Part shown: positions 33,869 through 42,850 of the stretch, one piece after another
Layout: each line of letters begins with the position of its first letter
Position numbering within the stretch: the stretch's first letter is position 1
From: an uncultured Oscillospiraceae bacterium
GTDB taxonomy: Bacteria > Bacillota > Clostridia > Oscillospirales > Oscillospiraceae
Assembly: GCA_934622035.1 (NCBI GenBank)
Contig: CAKTVG010000003.1
Coordinates: forward strand, 1 to 64,000
Direction: 5' to 3'
DNA: 64,000 bases
The notes under the pieces: generated by a model
What the model was told of the DNA's origin: nothing
Databases searched by the model: none
What the model saw: the letters and a program-made list of their open reading frames with translations, nothing else
Translations under genes and position numbers: made by a program

Positions 33869-34885
33869 TTAAAGCGTTTCGCCCTCCATGGATTTGGTCG
33901 CATAGGCATTGAGCGTCTGGTCGGCAATGTTTCCGCTCAGGAATTCATAGTAGCCCTGTGCACCGATCATCGCCGCATTGTCTCCGCAGAGGCTGAGCGG
34001 CGGCATGCAGAGACGGACGCCGCGTTTCTTCGTTTCACGCGTCAAATCCGCACGAATTCTGCTGTTCGCCGCGACGCCACCGGCGACAGCGAGCGTCTTT
34101 CTGCCGGTCAATTCCAGTGCCCGCATCGCGCGGGGAATCAGCATTTCGCTGACCGCCGCAGAGAAAGACGCACACAAATCCGCAACGCAGATTTCCTGCC
34201 CCTTCTGGTTGGCATTGTGAATCAAGTTCACCGCCGCTGTCTTCAGCCCGGAAAAGGACATGTCCAGCGGATTGCCGGAAAGCTTTGTTCGCGGCAGCGC
34301 ATAGCGCGTTTCAACGCCGCTTTGCGCGGCTTTATCCAGGGCCGCGCCGCCCGGATAGGGCATATTCAGCATCCTGGCGACCTTATCAAAGCATTCTCCG
34401 GCCGCATCGTCACGCGTTCCGCCCAGAATCTCCATTTTGGTGTAGTCCTGCACATCGACAAGCATCGTGTGCCCACCGGAAACGACAAGGCAGAGAAAGG
34501 GCGGCTCTAGGTCGGGATAGGCCAGATAGTTTGCCGCAATGTGCCCGCGGATATGGTGCACGGGCACGAGTGGCACGCCCAAAGAAAGCGCCGCCGCTTT
34601 CGCAAAATTCACTCCGACGAGCAGCGCTCCGATCAGGCCGGGCGCATAGGTCACGGCGATTGCGTCAATTTCGTCTCTCGTCACATTAGCATTCGCAAGT
34701 GCCTGCTCTGCCAGACCGTAAATCGCCTCGATATGCTTCCGCGAGGCAATCTCCGGCACCACGCCGCCATAGAGGCGGTGCAGCGGCACCTGCGAGGCAA
34801 TGCAGTCCGTCAGGACCTCCCGCCCATCGCGAACCAGCGCAACGGCCGTCTCGTCGCAGGAGGATTCCACCGATAGTATCAGCAT
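33869..34885 (-). CDS. tsaD: tRNA threonylcarbamoyladenosine transferase
   Basis: Transfers the threonylcarbamoyl group onto A37 of ANN-decoding tRNAs, with TsaB and TsaE. The 338-residue ASKHA-fold protein starts MLILSVESSCDETA and holds the metal-binding HxxxH (His111 and His115 in HHIRGHIAAN), VSGGHTML and GGVAANSRIR. ATG at 34885 follows AAAGGAAC. A longer frame to 35092 overlaps rimI and is rejected. Last gene of the cysE-cysS-polA-rimI-tsaD run. Confidence 0.96.
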   Translation of the reverse strand: MLILSVESSCDETAVALVRDGREVLTDCIASQVPLHRLYGGVVPEIASRKHIEAIYGLAEQALANANVTRDEIDAIAVTYAPGLIGALLVGVNFAKAAALSLGVPLVPVHHIRGHIAANYLAYPDLEPPFLCLVVSGGHTMLVDVQDYTKMEILGGTRDDAAGECFDKVARMLNMPYPGGAALDKAAQSGVETRYALPRTKLSGNPLDMSFSGLKTAAVNLIHNANQKGQEICVADLCASFSAAVSEMLIPRAMRALELTGRKTLAVAGGVAANSRIRADLTRETKKRGVRLCMPPLSLCGDNAAMIGAQGYYEFLSGNIADQTLNAYATKSMEGETL

Positions 34886-34886
34886 G

Positions 34887-35324
34887 TTACAGTTCCTTTC
34901 TGAGGATGAGCGCGTCCTCAATCGGGTTGACATAATATTTCTTTCTGCAACCGGCCAGCGCAAATCCGTTCTTTTCGTACAGCGCACGCGCTGCGGTGTT
35001 TGACACACGTACTTCAAGTGCAAGTGAAGTAATTCCCCGCGCGCGCAGTTCGGTACACAGCGTGTCAAGCAGCCTCTGTCCGATGCCTTCACGCCGCCGT
35101 TCCGGCGCGACAGCCAGATTCATCATATCCGCCTCCGGCGGCACCAGCTGCGAGCCGACGTACCCGGCAAGCGTGCCGTCCTCCTCGGCGACAAGCCAGA
35201 AGCTCCACTCGCTGCTCAATTCGGCAGCAACGGACGCCCGGCTCCACGGGTCGGAAAAGCACTGCTTCTCCAGCGCCGCAATGGCATCAAGATGCCGCTC
35301 CGCCATTGGCATGATCTCCGTCAT
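34887..35324 (-). CDS. rimI: RimI-type ribosomal protein N-acetyltransferase
   Basis: GNAT-fold acetyltransferase that in E. coli acetylates the N-terminus of S18. The 145-residue protein carries the acetyl-CoA loop RRREGIGQRLL and the usual C-terminal NTAARALYEKNGF. Its ATG overlaps the polA stop as ATGA, so translation is coupled. In Firmicutes rimI is commonly beside tsaD, as here. Confidence 0.9.
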   Translation of the reverse strand: MTEIMPMAERHLDAIAALEKQCFSDPWSRASVAAELSSEWSFWLVAEEDGTLAGYVGSQLVPPEADMMNLAVAPERRREGIGQRLLDTLCTELRARGITSLALEVRVSNTAARALYEKNGFALAGCRKKYYVNPIEDALILRKEL

Positions 35325-37933
35325 TTCGCCGCATACCAGCTTTCTCCCATTTTTGCCTCCGCCACCAGCGGAACCTCGAGCTGCACGGCGTGCTCCATCT
35401 GCTCCGTGACAATCTGCATCACGCGCATCGCCTCAAAGGCCGGACATTCCACAATCAGCTCGTCGTGCACCTGCAGAACAAGCTGCGCCTGCAAGCCCTC
35501 TTCCTCCAGCGCCGCGTGAACGCGCACCATCGCCAGCTTGATGATGTCTGCCGCGCTGCCCTGCACCGGCGTGTTGAGCGCGATGCGCTCCGCGCCGGAG
35601 CGGACATTGAAGTTGCTGCTCTTGATTTCCGGAATCGCGCGGCGGCGGTGGAAAATCGTCTCCACATAGCCCTGCTCCCGCGCCGTCTCGACGATATTGT
35701 GCATATATTCCCGCACGCCGTGGTATTTTTCCAGGTAGCTGTCGATATACGCCTTGGCCTCATAGCGCGAAACGCCGATGTCCTGCGCAAGGGAGAACTC
35801 AGAAATGCCATACACAATGCCGAAGTTGACCGCCTTGGCATGGCGGCGCATCAGCGGCGTCACCGCATCAATCGGCACCCCGAACACCTGCGAGGCCGTG
35901 ACGGTGTGGAAATCCTCGCCGCTTTGGAATGCCTCCTGCATCCGCTTGTCATGCGCAATGTGCGCCAGGACGCGCAGCTCGATCTGGCTGTAGTCCGCAT
36001 CGACAAAGACCCAGCCCGGCCGCGGCACAAACATCTTTCGAATCTCGCTGCCAAGCTCCGTTCGCACCGGAATGTTTTGCAGATTCGGCTCGGTTGAAGA
36101 CAGGCGGCCGGTCGCCGTAACCAGATTCTGAAAGGTCGTGTGAATCCGGCCGTCCGCTGCGATCTCTTTTTGCAGACCGTCGGCATAGGTGGATTTCAGC
36201 TTGGTAAGCATGCGGTAATCCATGATCGCCTGCACCACGGGATGCTTGTCCCGCAGCTTTTCCAGCACCTCCACATTTGTGGAATAGCCACTTTTCGTCT
36301 TCTTGACCGGCGGCAGACCGAGCTTTTCAAAGAGCAGCTCTCCGAGCTGACGCGTGGAATTGATGTTGAATTCTCCACCTGCACAGTCAAAAATCAATGT
36401 CTGGCAGCCGTCGATGCGCTCAGAAAGCATCTTGCCGAATGCGGAAAGCGCCTGTGCGTCTACATGCACGCCGGTCGCTTCCATTCGTGCCAGCACCTCG
36501 CAGAGCGGCAGCTCGATCTCAAGGAAGAGCTTCTCCATTCCCTGCTCACGCAGCTTCTGTGCAAAGATTTCATGCAGTCCCTCCACACAGGATGTCTCGA
36601 TGGCCAAAATCGTTTCCTGTGGGAATTCCGTCTCCGTTGCGGGCGTGAAGTGCAGATAATCCGCCGTCACGCGGGAAAGCTCATACTTTCCGCGCGTTGC
36701 ATCGAGAAGGTAGGCCGCCACGGCGGTGTCAAAGACAAAACCGCCGCATTCCGGGTAATGCTCGAGCAGCCTGCGCATCAGGGGCTTGGTGTCGTGCGCA
36801 ATTTTGGGAACCTCCGGAGAGGCCAGCCGCGCCAGCGCGGCTGCGTAATCCCCGGCCAGCGTCTCCTGCTTGAGCAAATACATCGTGTTGCTGTCCGCAT
36901 AACAGAACGCGGCGGCATCCAGCGCTTCAGAGAGCGACAGATAAACCGTGCGTCCGTCCAGCAGCTCCTTCGCCCGTGTCAGAGATTCCACTTCCTCGAC
37001 CGTGCATTCGGCCGTAAATACTTCCGTTTCTTCTGCGGTTTCCGGCGCTTCCAGCGCCGCGCCGCGGAGCTGATAGCGGTCGATCAGCTTCTGAAATTCC
37101 AGCTTGGTAAATAGATCATACAGCTCACGGCGCTTCGGCGGCTGCACCAGATTCTTCTCCGGCGCAAAGTCTATCAACGGCGCATTGCAGCGGATCGTCG
37201 CCAAATCATAGGATAAATAGGCCATATCTTTGCTGTTTTCCAGCTTTTCGCGAAGTTTTCCCTTGATCTCCGGGCTGTTGAGATGGTCATAGACGCCATC
37301 GAGCGTGCCGAATTTGTGCAGCAGATCGCCCGCCGTTTTCGGCCCGACACCCGCAACGCCGGGGATGTTGTCCGAGCTGTCACCCATCAGCGCCTTTAAA
37401 TCGACCAGCCGCGCGGGCGCAAAGCCATACTCCGCCTCGAACACCTCCGGCGTATAATTGACGCTGAGCGTCTGCCCACCCTGTGAGCGCACGAGCTTGA
37501 CCGTCACATGAGAATTCACCAGCTGCAAGCTGTCGCGGTCACCGGTCAGAATCACGCAGTCCCAGCCGGCCTCGCTGCATTTCACACTCACCGTGCCGAT
37601 CACGTCGTCCGCTTCCCAGCCCTGGCACTCATAAATCGGGATATTCATCGCCGTCAGCACCTGCTTCATCAGCGGCATCTGCATGGCAAGCTCCTCCGGC
37701 ATCGCATGGCGCGTCGCCTTATAGCCGTCATATTTCAAATGGCGGAACGTCGGCCCGTGCAGATCAAAGGCGACGCAGAGCGCGTCCGGCTTCTCCTCCG
37801 TTGTGACCTTTTGCAGGATATTCAAAAAACCATAAATGGCGTTCGTGTAGAGTCCCTCGCGCGTTGTCAGCGGCTTGACGCCGTAAAACGCGCGGTTGAT
37901 GACACTGTTGCCATCCAGGATCATCAGCTTCAT
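35321..37933 (-). CDS. polA: DNA polymerase I
   Basis: Fills gaps and removes RNA primers. The 870-residue protein has an N-terminal 5'-3' nuclease domain (about 1-290), a 3'-5' exonuclease-like domain and a C-terminal polymerase. Polymerase motif A is DADYSQIELR (about 648), motif B RRHAKAVNFGIVYG (about 703) and motif C VHDEL (about 822). The exonuclease motif I DxE is not present (the region reads LSLSEALDAA), so proofreading is probably lost, as in several Bacillus-type enzymes. GAAAGGAG precedes the start, 12 bases after cysS. Confidence 0.96.
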   Translation of the reverse strand: MKLMILDGNSVINRAFYGVKPLTTREGLYTNAIYGFLNILQKVTTEEKPDALCVAFDLHGPTFRHLKYDGYKATRHAMPEELAMQMPLMKQVLTAMNIPIYECQGWEADDVIGTVSVKCSEAGWDCVILTGDRDSLQLVNSHVTVKLVRSQGGQTLSVNYTPEVFEAEYGFAPARLVDLKALMGDSSDNIPGVAGVGPKTAGDLLHKFGTLDGVYDHLNSPEIKGKLREKLENSKDMAYLSYDLATIRCNAPLIDFAPEKNLVQPPKRRELYDLFTKLEFQKLIDRYQLRGAALEAPETAEETEVFTAECTVEEVESLTRAKELLDGRTVYLSLSEALDAAAFCYADSNTMYLLKQETLAGDYAAALARLASPEVPKIAHDTKPLMRRLLEHYPECGGFVFDTAVAAYLLDATRGKYELSRVTADYLHFTPATETEFPQETILAIETSCVEGLHEIFAQKLREQGMEKLFLEIELPLCEVLARMEATGVHVDAQALSAFGKMLSERIDGCQTLIFDCAGGEFNINSTRQLGELLFEKLGLPPVKKTKSGYSTNVEVLEKLRDKHPVVQAIMDYRMLTKLKSTYADGLQKEIAADGRIHTTFQNLVTATGRLSSTEPNLQNIPVRTELGSEIRKMFVPRPGWVFVDADYSQIELRVLAHIAHDKRMQEAFQSGEDFHTVTASQVFGVPIDAVTPLMRRHAKAVNFGIVYGISEFSLAQDIGVSRYEAKAYIDSYLEKYHGVREYMHNIVETAREQGYVETIFHRRRAIPEIKSSNFNVRSGAERIALNTPVQGSAADIIKLAMVRVHAALEEEGLQAQLVLQVHDELIVECPAFEAMRVMQIVTEQMEHAVQLEVPLVAEAKMGESWYAAK

Positions 37934-37945
37934 ATTACGCTCCTT

Positions 37946-39367
37946 TCAGATGCGCTTGCATACCGCTCCCTGCGGGGTATCGATCAGTTCATAGCCCTTC
38001 GCCTTCAGTTCATCGCGGATACGGTCTGCCTCGGCCCAGTTTTTTGCCTTCTTGGCCGCCGTTCTGGCCTCGACCAGTGCGGCGATCTCCGCAGGCAGCT
38101 CAACGCCTTTCTCCTTCGGCTGCGCATCCCGCTCCTTCTGCGCAGCGGAGAGCAGGTTCAGGCCCAGCACCCGGTCGAAATCGGCCAGCGCCGCCAGCTT
38201 GGTCGCGTCATTCGTCTTTGCCTTCAAGACGTCATACAGCGCCGTGACAGCAAGGGAGGTATTGAGGTCACCGTTCAGTGCTGCTTCAAAGCGCTGCTTC
38301 AGTGCAGCAAGGGCTGCCTCATCTACAGGCTCCTTCGTATCAGGCTTCAGCGCGGCAATCTTTGCAATCAGCTTCTGATAGGTCAGCGCCGCATTGTCCA
38401 GGTTTTCCCAGGAAAAGACGAGGTTGCGGCGGTAGTGGCTTTGCAAGCAGAAAAGCCGGTAGACAATCGGGTCATAGTCCTTCTCCTCCAGCAGGGAAAC
38501 CGTCAGAAACTCTCCCTTGGACTTGGACATCTTGCCGCTTTCCGTGTTCAGGTGGTGGACATGGAACCAGTAATTGCACCATTTATGGCCAAGATAGGCC
38601 TCGGACTGCGCAATTTCATTTGTGTGGTGCGGGAAGGCGTTGTCGATGCCGCCGCAGTGGATATCCAGGTATTCGCCAAGATGCTTGATGCTGATGCCGG
38701 AGCACTCGATGTGCCAACCGGGATAGCCGACACCCCAGGGAGAATCCCACTTCAGCGCCTGATCCTCGAATTTGGACTTTGTAAACCAGAGAACAAAGTC
38801 GTTTTTATTGCGCTTGTTCGTGTCCTCCTCCACGCCCTCACGGACGCCGACTTCTAGGTCTTCCTCGTTGTGGTCGTTGAAGACATAGTACTTTTCCAGC
38901 TTGGAGGTGTCAAAATACACGTTTCCGCCCGCAAGATAGGCGTACCCCTTCTCCAGCAGCGTTTCAATCAGATGGATATACTCCGGAATGCAGTGCGTTG
39001 CCGGTTCCACGACGTCCGGGCGCTTGATATTCAGCTTGTCGCAGTCGGCGAAGAAGGCGTCGGTATAAAACTTCGCGATTTCCATGACGCTCTTGTGCTC
39101 GCGCTTTGCGCCCTTGAGCATCTTGTCCTCGCCGGTGTCGGCGTCGGATGCCAGATGACCGACATCCGTGATGTTCATCACGCGCTTGACCGGGTAGCCT
39201 AGGTAGCGCAGGCTCTTTTCCAGCACGTCCTCCATGATATAGCTGCGCAGATTGCCGATATGCGCAAAATGATAGACCGTGGGGCCGCAGGTGTACATCT
39301 TTACGAGCTTCGGATCGTTGGGAACAAACAGTTCCTTTTTGTGGGTCAGAGAATTATAAAGATACAT
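37946..39367 (-). CDS. cysS: Cysteinyl-tRNA synthetase
   Basis: Charges tRNA-Cys. The 473-residue class I enzyme has the zinc Cys27 in MYTCGPTVY, the HIGH-type motif as HIGN (36-39), GYPGWHIECSGIS with further zinc ligands, and KMSKS (279-283). It sits 59 bases downstream of cysE, behind the same Cys T-box. A small stem-loop (39392-39415) lies in that gap without a T-run, so it is not a terminator. Confidence 0.96.
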   Translation of the reverse strand: MYLYNSLTHKKELFVPNDPKLVKMYTCGPTVYHFAHIGNLRSYIMEDVLEKSLRYLGYPVKRVMNITDVGHLASDADTGEDKMLKGAKREHKSVMEIAKFYTDAFFADCDKLNIKRPDVVEPATHCIPEYIHLIETLLEKGYAYLAGGNVYFDTSKLEKYYVFNDHNEEDLEVGVREGVEEDTNKRNKNDFVLWFTKSKFEDQALKWDSPWGVGYPGWHIECSGISIKHLGEYLDIHCGGIDNAFPHHTNEIAQSEAYLGHKWCNYWFHVHHLNTESGKMSKSKGEFLTVSLLEEKDYDPIVYRLFCLQSHYRRNLVFSWENLDNAALTYQKLIAKIAALKPDTKEPVDEAALAALKQRFEAALNGDLNTSLAVTALYDVLKAKTNDATKLAALADFDRVLGLNLLSAAQKERDAQPKEKGVELPAEIAALVEARTAAKKAKNWAEADRIRDELKAKGYELIDTPQGAVCKRI

Positions 39368-39426
39368 TTTTCATCTTCCTTTCTTTTGAGCGCCTCTGCG
39401 TAAACCAACAGAGGCAGACGGTAGGT

Positions 39427-40038
39427 TTATTCCGGAGATTCTCTGCTTTCCAGCATTTCTACGCGCTCGGCCAGATAATCCAGCTCCGCACGGATGGGAT
39501 CGGGCGTATGAATATGGTCTAGCTTCTCCCCGTTCAGACGCACGACGCGTCCGGGTACGCCGACAACCGTCGAATAGGCGGGCACCTCGTTGAGCACGAC
39601 GGAATTCGCCGCAATGCGCGCGTTGTCGCCGACCTTGAAGGGTCCGAGGATCTTTGCGCCGCAGCCGACCATGACGTTGTTTCCCAGCGTCGGGTGGCGC
39701 TTTCCTCTGGCAGCACCCGTGCCGCCGAGCGTCACGCCCTGGTAGAGCAGGCAGTCGTCGCCGATCTCCGCCGTCGCACCGATGACAATCCCGGTACCGT
39801 GGTCGATCACAAGCCGCCGTCCGATTTTTGCCGCCGGGTGAATCTCCACGCCGGTGCGCCGCCTCGCAATCTGCGAGACCCAGCGCCCGAAAAATTTCAT
39901 ACGATGGGTAAACAGCCAGTGCGCGACACGGTAATACATCACTGCGTGCAGTCCGTTGTAAAGCCAGAAAACCTCAAATTTGCTTCTGGCCGCCGGGTCG
40001 TTGCGCTGATAGGCTTCTATGGTTTCTTTTAACCGCAT
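39427..40038 (-). CDS. cysE: Serine O-acetyltransferase
   Basis: Acetylates serine as the first committed step of cysteine synthesis. The 203-residue protein has the left-handed hexapeptide-repeat fold (IGRRLVIDHGTGIVIGATAE, then YQGVTLGGTG and VGDNARIAANSVVLNEVP). It lacks the long N-terminal domain of the E. coli enzyme, like other Firmicute CysE. Start ATG at 40038 follows GGAGGCG; an extension to 40122 would cover the T-box terminator. Confidence 0.94.
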   Translation of the reverse strand: MRLKETIEAYQRNDPAARSKFEVFWLYNGLHAVMYYRVAHWLFTHRMKFFGRWVSQIARRRTGVEIHPAAKIGRRLVIDHGTGIVIGATAEIGDDCLLYQGVTLGGTGAARGKRHPTLGNNVMVGCGAKILGPFKVGDNARIAANSVVLNEVPAYSTVVGVPGRVVRLNGEKLDHIHTPDPIRAELDYLAERVEMLESRESPE

Positions 40039-40056
40039 TTTTTCGCCTCCATACGG

Positions 40057-40262
40057 AAAAAGCCGCCTCCGGAAAAACTTTCCAGAGGCGGCATATACCG
40101 CGGTTCCACTCTGATTTCTCACTCACGCCTTAACGCGGCGAACGGGGTCTCCCCTGCGCTCCCGGGCGCACTTCACACGCATCCTGCCGCGTCCGCTTTC
40201 AGCCGGTGACGGACGCTCTCTGCTGCAAAAATGCGGGTTACTCTTCCCGTTCTCAGCGCTAT
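40057..40262 (-). ncRNA. T-box leader (tRNA-Cys) upstream of cysE-cysS
   Basis: On the minus strand the T-box core GAGTGGAACCGCGG (about 40098-40111) is followed by a stem of about 14 bp (40062-40075 with 40079-40092) and TTTTT. Stem I is short, of the glyQS type. Its base pairs CGGG with CCCG. The specifier loop reads AGTA on the 5' side and GTGAAGTGCG on the 3' side, which puts TGC, a Cys codon, at the specifier (40168-40170). Uncharged tRNA-Cys therefore turns on cysE and the genes after it. Confidence 0.92.
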
Positions 40263-40277
40263 TCAATACATACCAGT

Positions 40278-40306
40278 ATATTACCATTCCGGACGGAATG
40301 TGTCAA
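40278..40306 (-). promoter_or_regulatory. Sigma-A promoter for the cysE T-box transcript
   Basis: On the minus strand a perfect -35 TTGACA (40301-40306), a 17-base spacer and a -10 TAATAT (40278-40283), starting right after the pgsA stop codon. Confidence 0.8.
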
Positions 40307-40309
40307 TCC

Positions 40310-40873
40310 TCAGTTCTGAAAGACGCCGCGATTTTGCACAAAATACTCCACGCCGGAATAAATCGTCGTCAGAGATATCGCCGCAACAACGACCCAGTTA
40401 AACACATTCAGGAAGCTCACGCCGAGCAGATCCTCAAAAACAGAGGTGTTCAGGAAGAGCATCAGACAGATGCCGAACATTGTCACCGCCGTCTTGACCT
40501 TGCCGGACCAGCCGGCCGCGATGACATGGCCCTTTCCGGCGGCGATCATCCGCAGTCCGCTGACCGCAAACTCCCGTGCCAGCACGATCATCACTGCCCA
40601 GGCGGGGAACTTGCCCCACTCGCAGAACATGACCATTGCAGAAATCACCAGTACCTTATCCGCCAGCGGGTCAAGGAACTTGCCAAGATCCGTCACCTGG
40701 TTGCAGCAGCGGGCAATCTGTCCATCGATCAAATCCGTCAGGCTGGCTATGGCAAACACGCCCAGCGCCACATACTGCATCACGGTGCCAAGCGTTTCCG
40801 ACAAATACATGCAGATCAGAAATACCGGAATCAAGAAAATACGGATGAGAGTGATTTTGGTTGCCGTTGTCAT
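40310..40873 (-). CDS. pgsA: CDP-diacylglycerol-glycerol-3-phosphate 3-phosphatidyltransferase
   Basis: Makes phosphatidylglycerol phosphate in the membrane. The 187-residue protein has about five hydrophobic segments and the complete CDP-alcohol phosphotransferase motif: Asp47, Asp50-Gly51, Ala54-Arg55, Gly64, Asp68 and Asp72 (DLIDGQIAR then GKFLDPLAD). Its ATG overlaps the rimO stop as ATGA. Last gene of the long run that begins at 49320. Confidence 0.95.
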   Translation of the reverse strand: MTTATKITLIRIFLIPVFLICMYLSETLGTVMQYVALGVFAIASLTDLIDGQIARCCNQVTDLGKFLDPLADKVLVISAMVMFCEWGKFPAWAVMIVLAREFAVSGLRMIAAGKGHVIAAGWSGKVKTAVTMFGICLMLFLNTSVFEDLLGVSFLNVFNWVVVAAISLTTIYSGVEYFVQNRGVFQN

Positions 40874-42198
40874 AGTGTTGCGTCTCCTGTTCTTCCTGTC
40901 AGATCGCCGTCAGCCACGCCGGTAATTTCCACCGGGACGAAGGTGCCTGTTTTGATTGTTTTTTCGCTGGTAAAAACGACTCTGCCATCAATGTCCGGGG
41001 AGTCAGCATAGGTTCTGCCAAAGTATTTTTCGCCGTCAAAGCCCTCGCAGAGAACCTCAAGCGTTTTTCCGCAGAGGCTCACATTGTATTCGTCCATGAC
41101 GCGCGATTGCAGCTCGTTGATGATCTCCGCACGGCGCATCGCCACTTCCTCGGGCGGGTAGTCCATGGCGGCAGCGGGCGTTCCCTCCTCTGGGGAGAAG
41201 GCAAAAGCGCCGACGCGCTCGAGCTTGTGCTCACGCAGCCAGTCGCAGAGCTCCTCAAACTCGGCCTCACCCTCGCCGGGCAGGCCGGCAATCAGGCTGG
41301 TGCGGATCACTGCGCCGGGCACTCGCGTGCGCAGCTTGGCAAACAGCTCGTCAAGCTCAGCACGCATTCCGCGGCGGTTCATCCGCTTGAGAATCGCGTC
41401 GTTGACATGCTGAATCGGAATATCAAAGTACTTGACGAGCTTCGGCTCCGTTGCGAAAACGTCGATCAGCTCATCGGTGATCGCATCGGGATAGAGATAA
41501 TGCACGCGGATCCAATGCAGCTTTTCGATCTTGCACAGCTCGCGCAGCAGCTCCGGCAGCATTTTCCTTCCATACAGATCCACACCGTAGCGGCTGGTAT
41601 CCTGCGCAACGACGATCAGCTCCTTCACGCCGTCCTCCGCCAGCATCCGCGCCTCATAAAGGCAGTCGTCCATTGTGCGGCTGCGGTACTTACCGCGCAG
41701 ATACGGAATCACGCAGAACGCGCAGCGGTTGTTGCAGCCCTCTGCGATTTTCAGGTAGGCGTAATACTCCGGCGTGGTCAGGATGCGCCCGACCTCGTCG
41801 ACCGGGGCGTCGATGTCGCCGAATTCCGCGACCGTCTGACCCTCCAGCAGCTTTTGCACCGTCTGCACGATGTCGCCGTAGCTGCCCGTGCCAAGCACAC
41901 CGTCCACCTCCGGCAGCTCCTGTATGATCTCGTCCTGGTATCGCTGGGAAAGGCAACCGGTCACAAGGATCTTGCCGATCAAGCCGTCCTTTTTCAATTC
42001 TCCCATCGCAAGGATATTATCAATTGCCTCGCTCTTGGCAGAGTCGATAAAGCCGCAGGTATTGATAATGACCAGATCCGCGTTCTCAACCTCGGGCAGG
42101 ATCTCATAGCCTGCCTCCCGCAGGAGATAGAGCATCTGCTCCGCGTTGACCTGGTTTTTTGCACAGCCCAGTGAGATCATGCCGATCCGATTTCTCAT
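40870..42198 (-). CDS. rimO: Ribosomal protein S12 methylthiotransferase
   Basis: Radical-SAM enzyme that methylthiolates an Asp of S12. The 442-residue protein has the N-terminal auxiliary cluster ligands Cys12, Cys48 and Cys82, the radical-SAM motif CNNRCAFC (155-162) and a C-terminal TRAM domain. ISLGCAKNQVNAE at the start is typical of RimO rather than MiaB. Start ATG at 42198; a longer frame overlaps recX and is rejected. Confidence 0.93.
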   Translation of the reverse strand: MRNRIGMISLGCAKNQVNAEQMLYLLREAGYEILPEVENADLVIINTCGFIDSAKSEAIDNILAMGELKKDGLIGKILVTGCLSQRYQDEIIQELPEVDGVLGTGSYGDIVQTVQKLLEGQTVAEFGDIDAPVDEVGRILTTPEYYAYLKIAEGCNNRCAFCVIPYLRGKYRSRTMDDCLYEARMLAEDGVKELIVVAQDTSRYGVDLYGRKMLPELLRELCKIEKLHWIRVHYLYPDAITDELIDVFATEPKLVKYFDIPIQHVNDAILKRMNRRGMRAELDELFAKLRTRVPGAVIRTSLIAGLPGEGEAEFEELCDWLREHKLERVGAFAFSPEEGTPAAAMDYPPEEVAMRRAEIINELQSRVMDEYNVSLCGKTLEVLCEGFDGEKYFGRTYADSPDIDGRVVFTSEKTIKTGTFVPVEITGVADGDLTGRTGDATL

Positions 42199-42223
42199 AG
42201 GCTTCGTTCTTCCTTTCTGTTGC

Positions 42224-42850
42224 TCATTCTTCCGGGAACTCTTCCTCCGGCGCATAGCGCTCCAAAGCGCTGCGGATGTCGCTCCACGAGTGGCCGCGGC
42301 GCAGCAGCGCGTCCGTGGCACGCTTCAGCTCCTTCTGATCGGGCTTCGCGCCGCAGAACCGGCGCCGCAGGAATTCATCTATCGCTTCCTCCCGCGGCGG
42401 AAGCGCCGCGAGCGCGCCGTCCCAAAGCTCCTTGGGGATTTTTTTCTCATAAAGCATCTGGCGAATGCGCGCGGCGCCATAGCCCTTTGCCGTGCCGCTG
42501 CGGACGACCTGCAGAGCGACCTGCTCGTCGTCCAGCAGCCGCAGCTCATCCAGCCACTGCACCGCCTGCTGCGCATGCTCCTCCGTCTCGCCCTTGCGAA
42601 CCAGACGGCTTTGCAGCTCGCGCCTGGACACGGGCGCGGCGGAAATGATCCGCACGGCGCGTTCCCGCGCCGAGGCCTCTCCGCAGGTGTCGCGCAGAGA
42701 GTCCATTGCGGCATCCGGGATTTCCACGCCGGGATAGAGGTTCAGCTCCGTGATCACCGAGGGAAAAACCAGCATGCTCGTGCCGTTGTCAAAGCGCAGA
42801 CGCAGCTTTCCCTGCGGCGAACGCGTCTCCTCTATGGCCTCAACCTTCAT
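42224..42850 (-). CDS. recX: RecA regulator RecX
   Basis: Binds RecA filaments and limits RecA activity. The 208-residue, mostly helical protein shows RecX repeats such as SRRELQSRLVRKGETEE and GYGAARIRQMLYEKKIP. Its ATG lies inside the end of recA (11-base overlap), so the two are translationally coupled. Confidence 0.88.
   Translation of the reverse strand: MKVEAIEETRSPQGKLRLRFDNGTSMLVFPSVITELNLYPGVEIPDAAMDSLRDTCGEASARERAVRIISAAPVSRRELQSRLVRKGETEEHAQQAVQWLDELRLLDDEQVALQVVRSGTAKGYGAARIRQMLYEKKIPKELWDGALAALPPREEAIDEFLRRRFCGAKPDQKELKRATDALLRRGHSWSDIRSALERYAPEEEFPEE

Noticed and set aside
33586..33912. Possible 108-residue gene in the asnS-tsaD gap
   Set aside because: No ribosome binding site before the ATG, no recognisable residues, and it runs through the tsaD terminator into the end of tsaD.
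39368..39426. Terminator between cysE and cysS
   Set aside because: The GCCTCTG/CAGAGGC stem-loop (39392-39415) has no T-run on the minus strand, so it should not end transcription.
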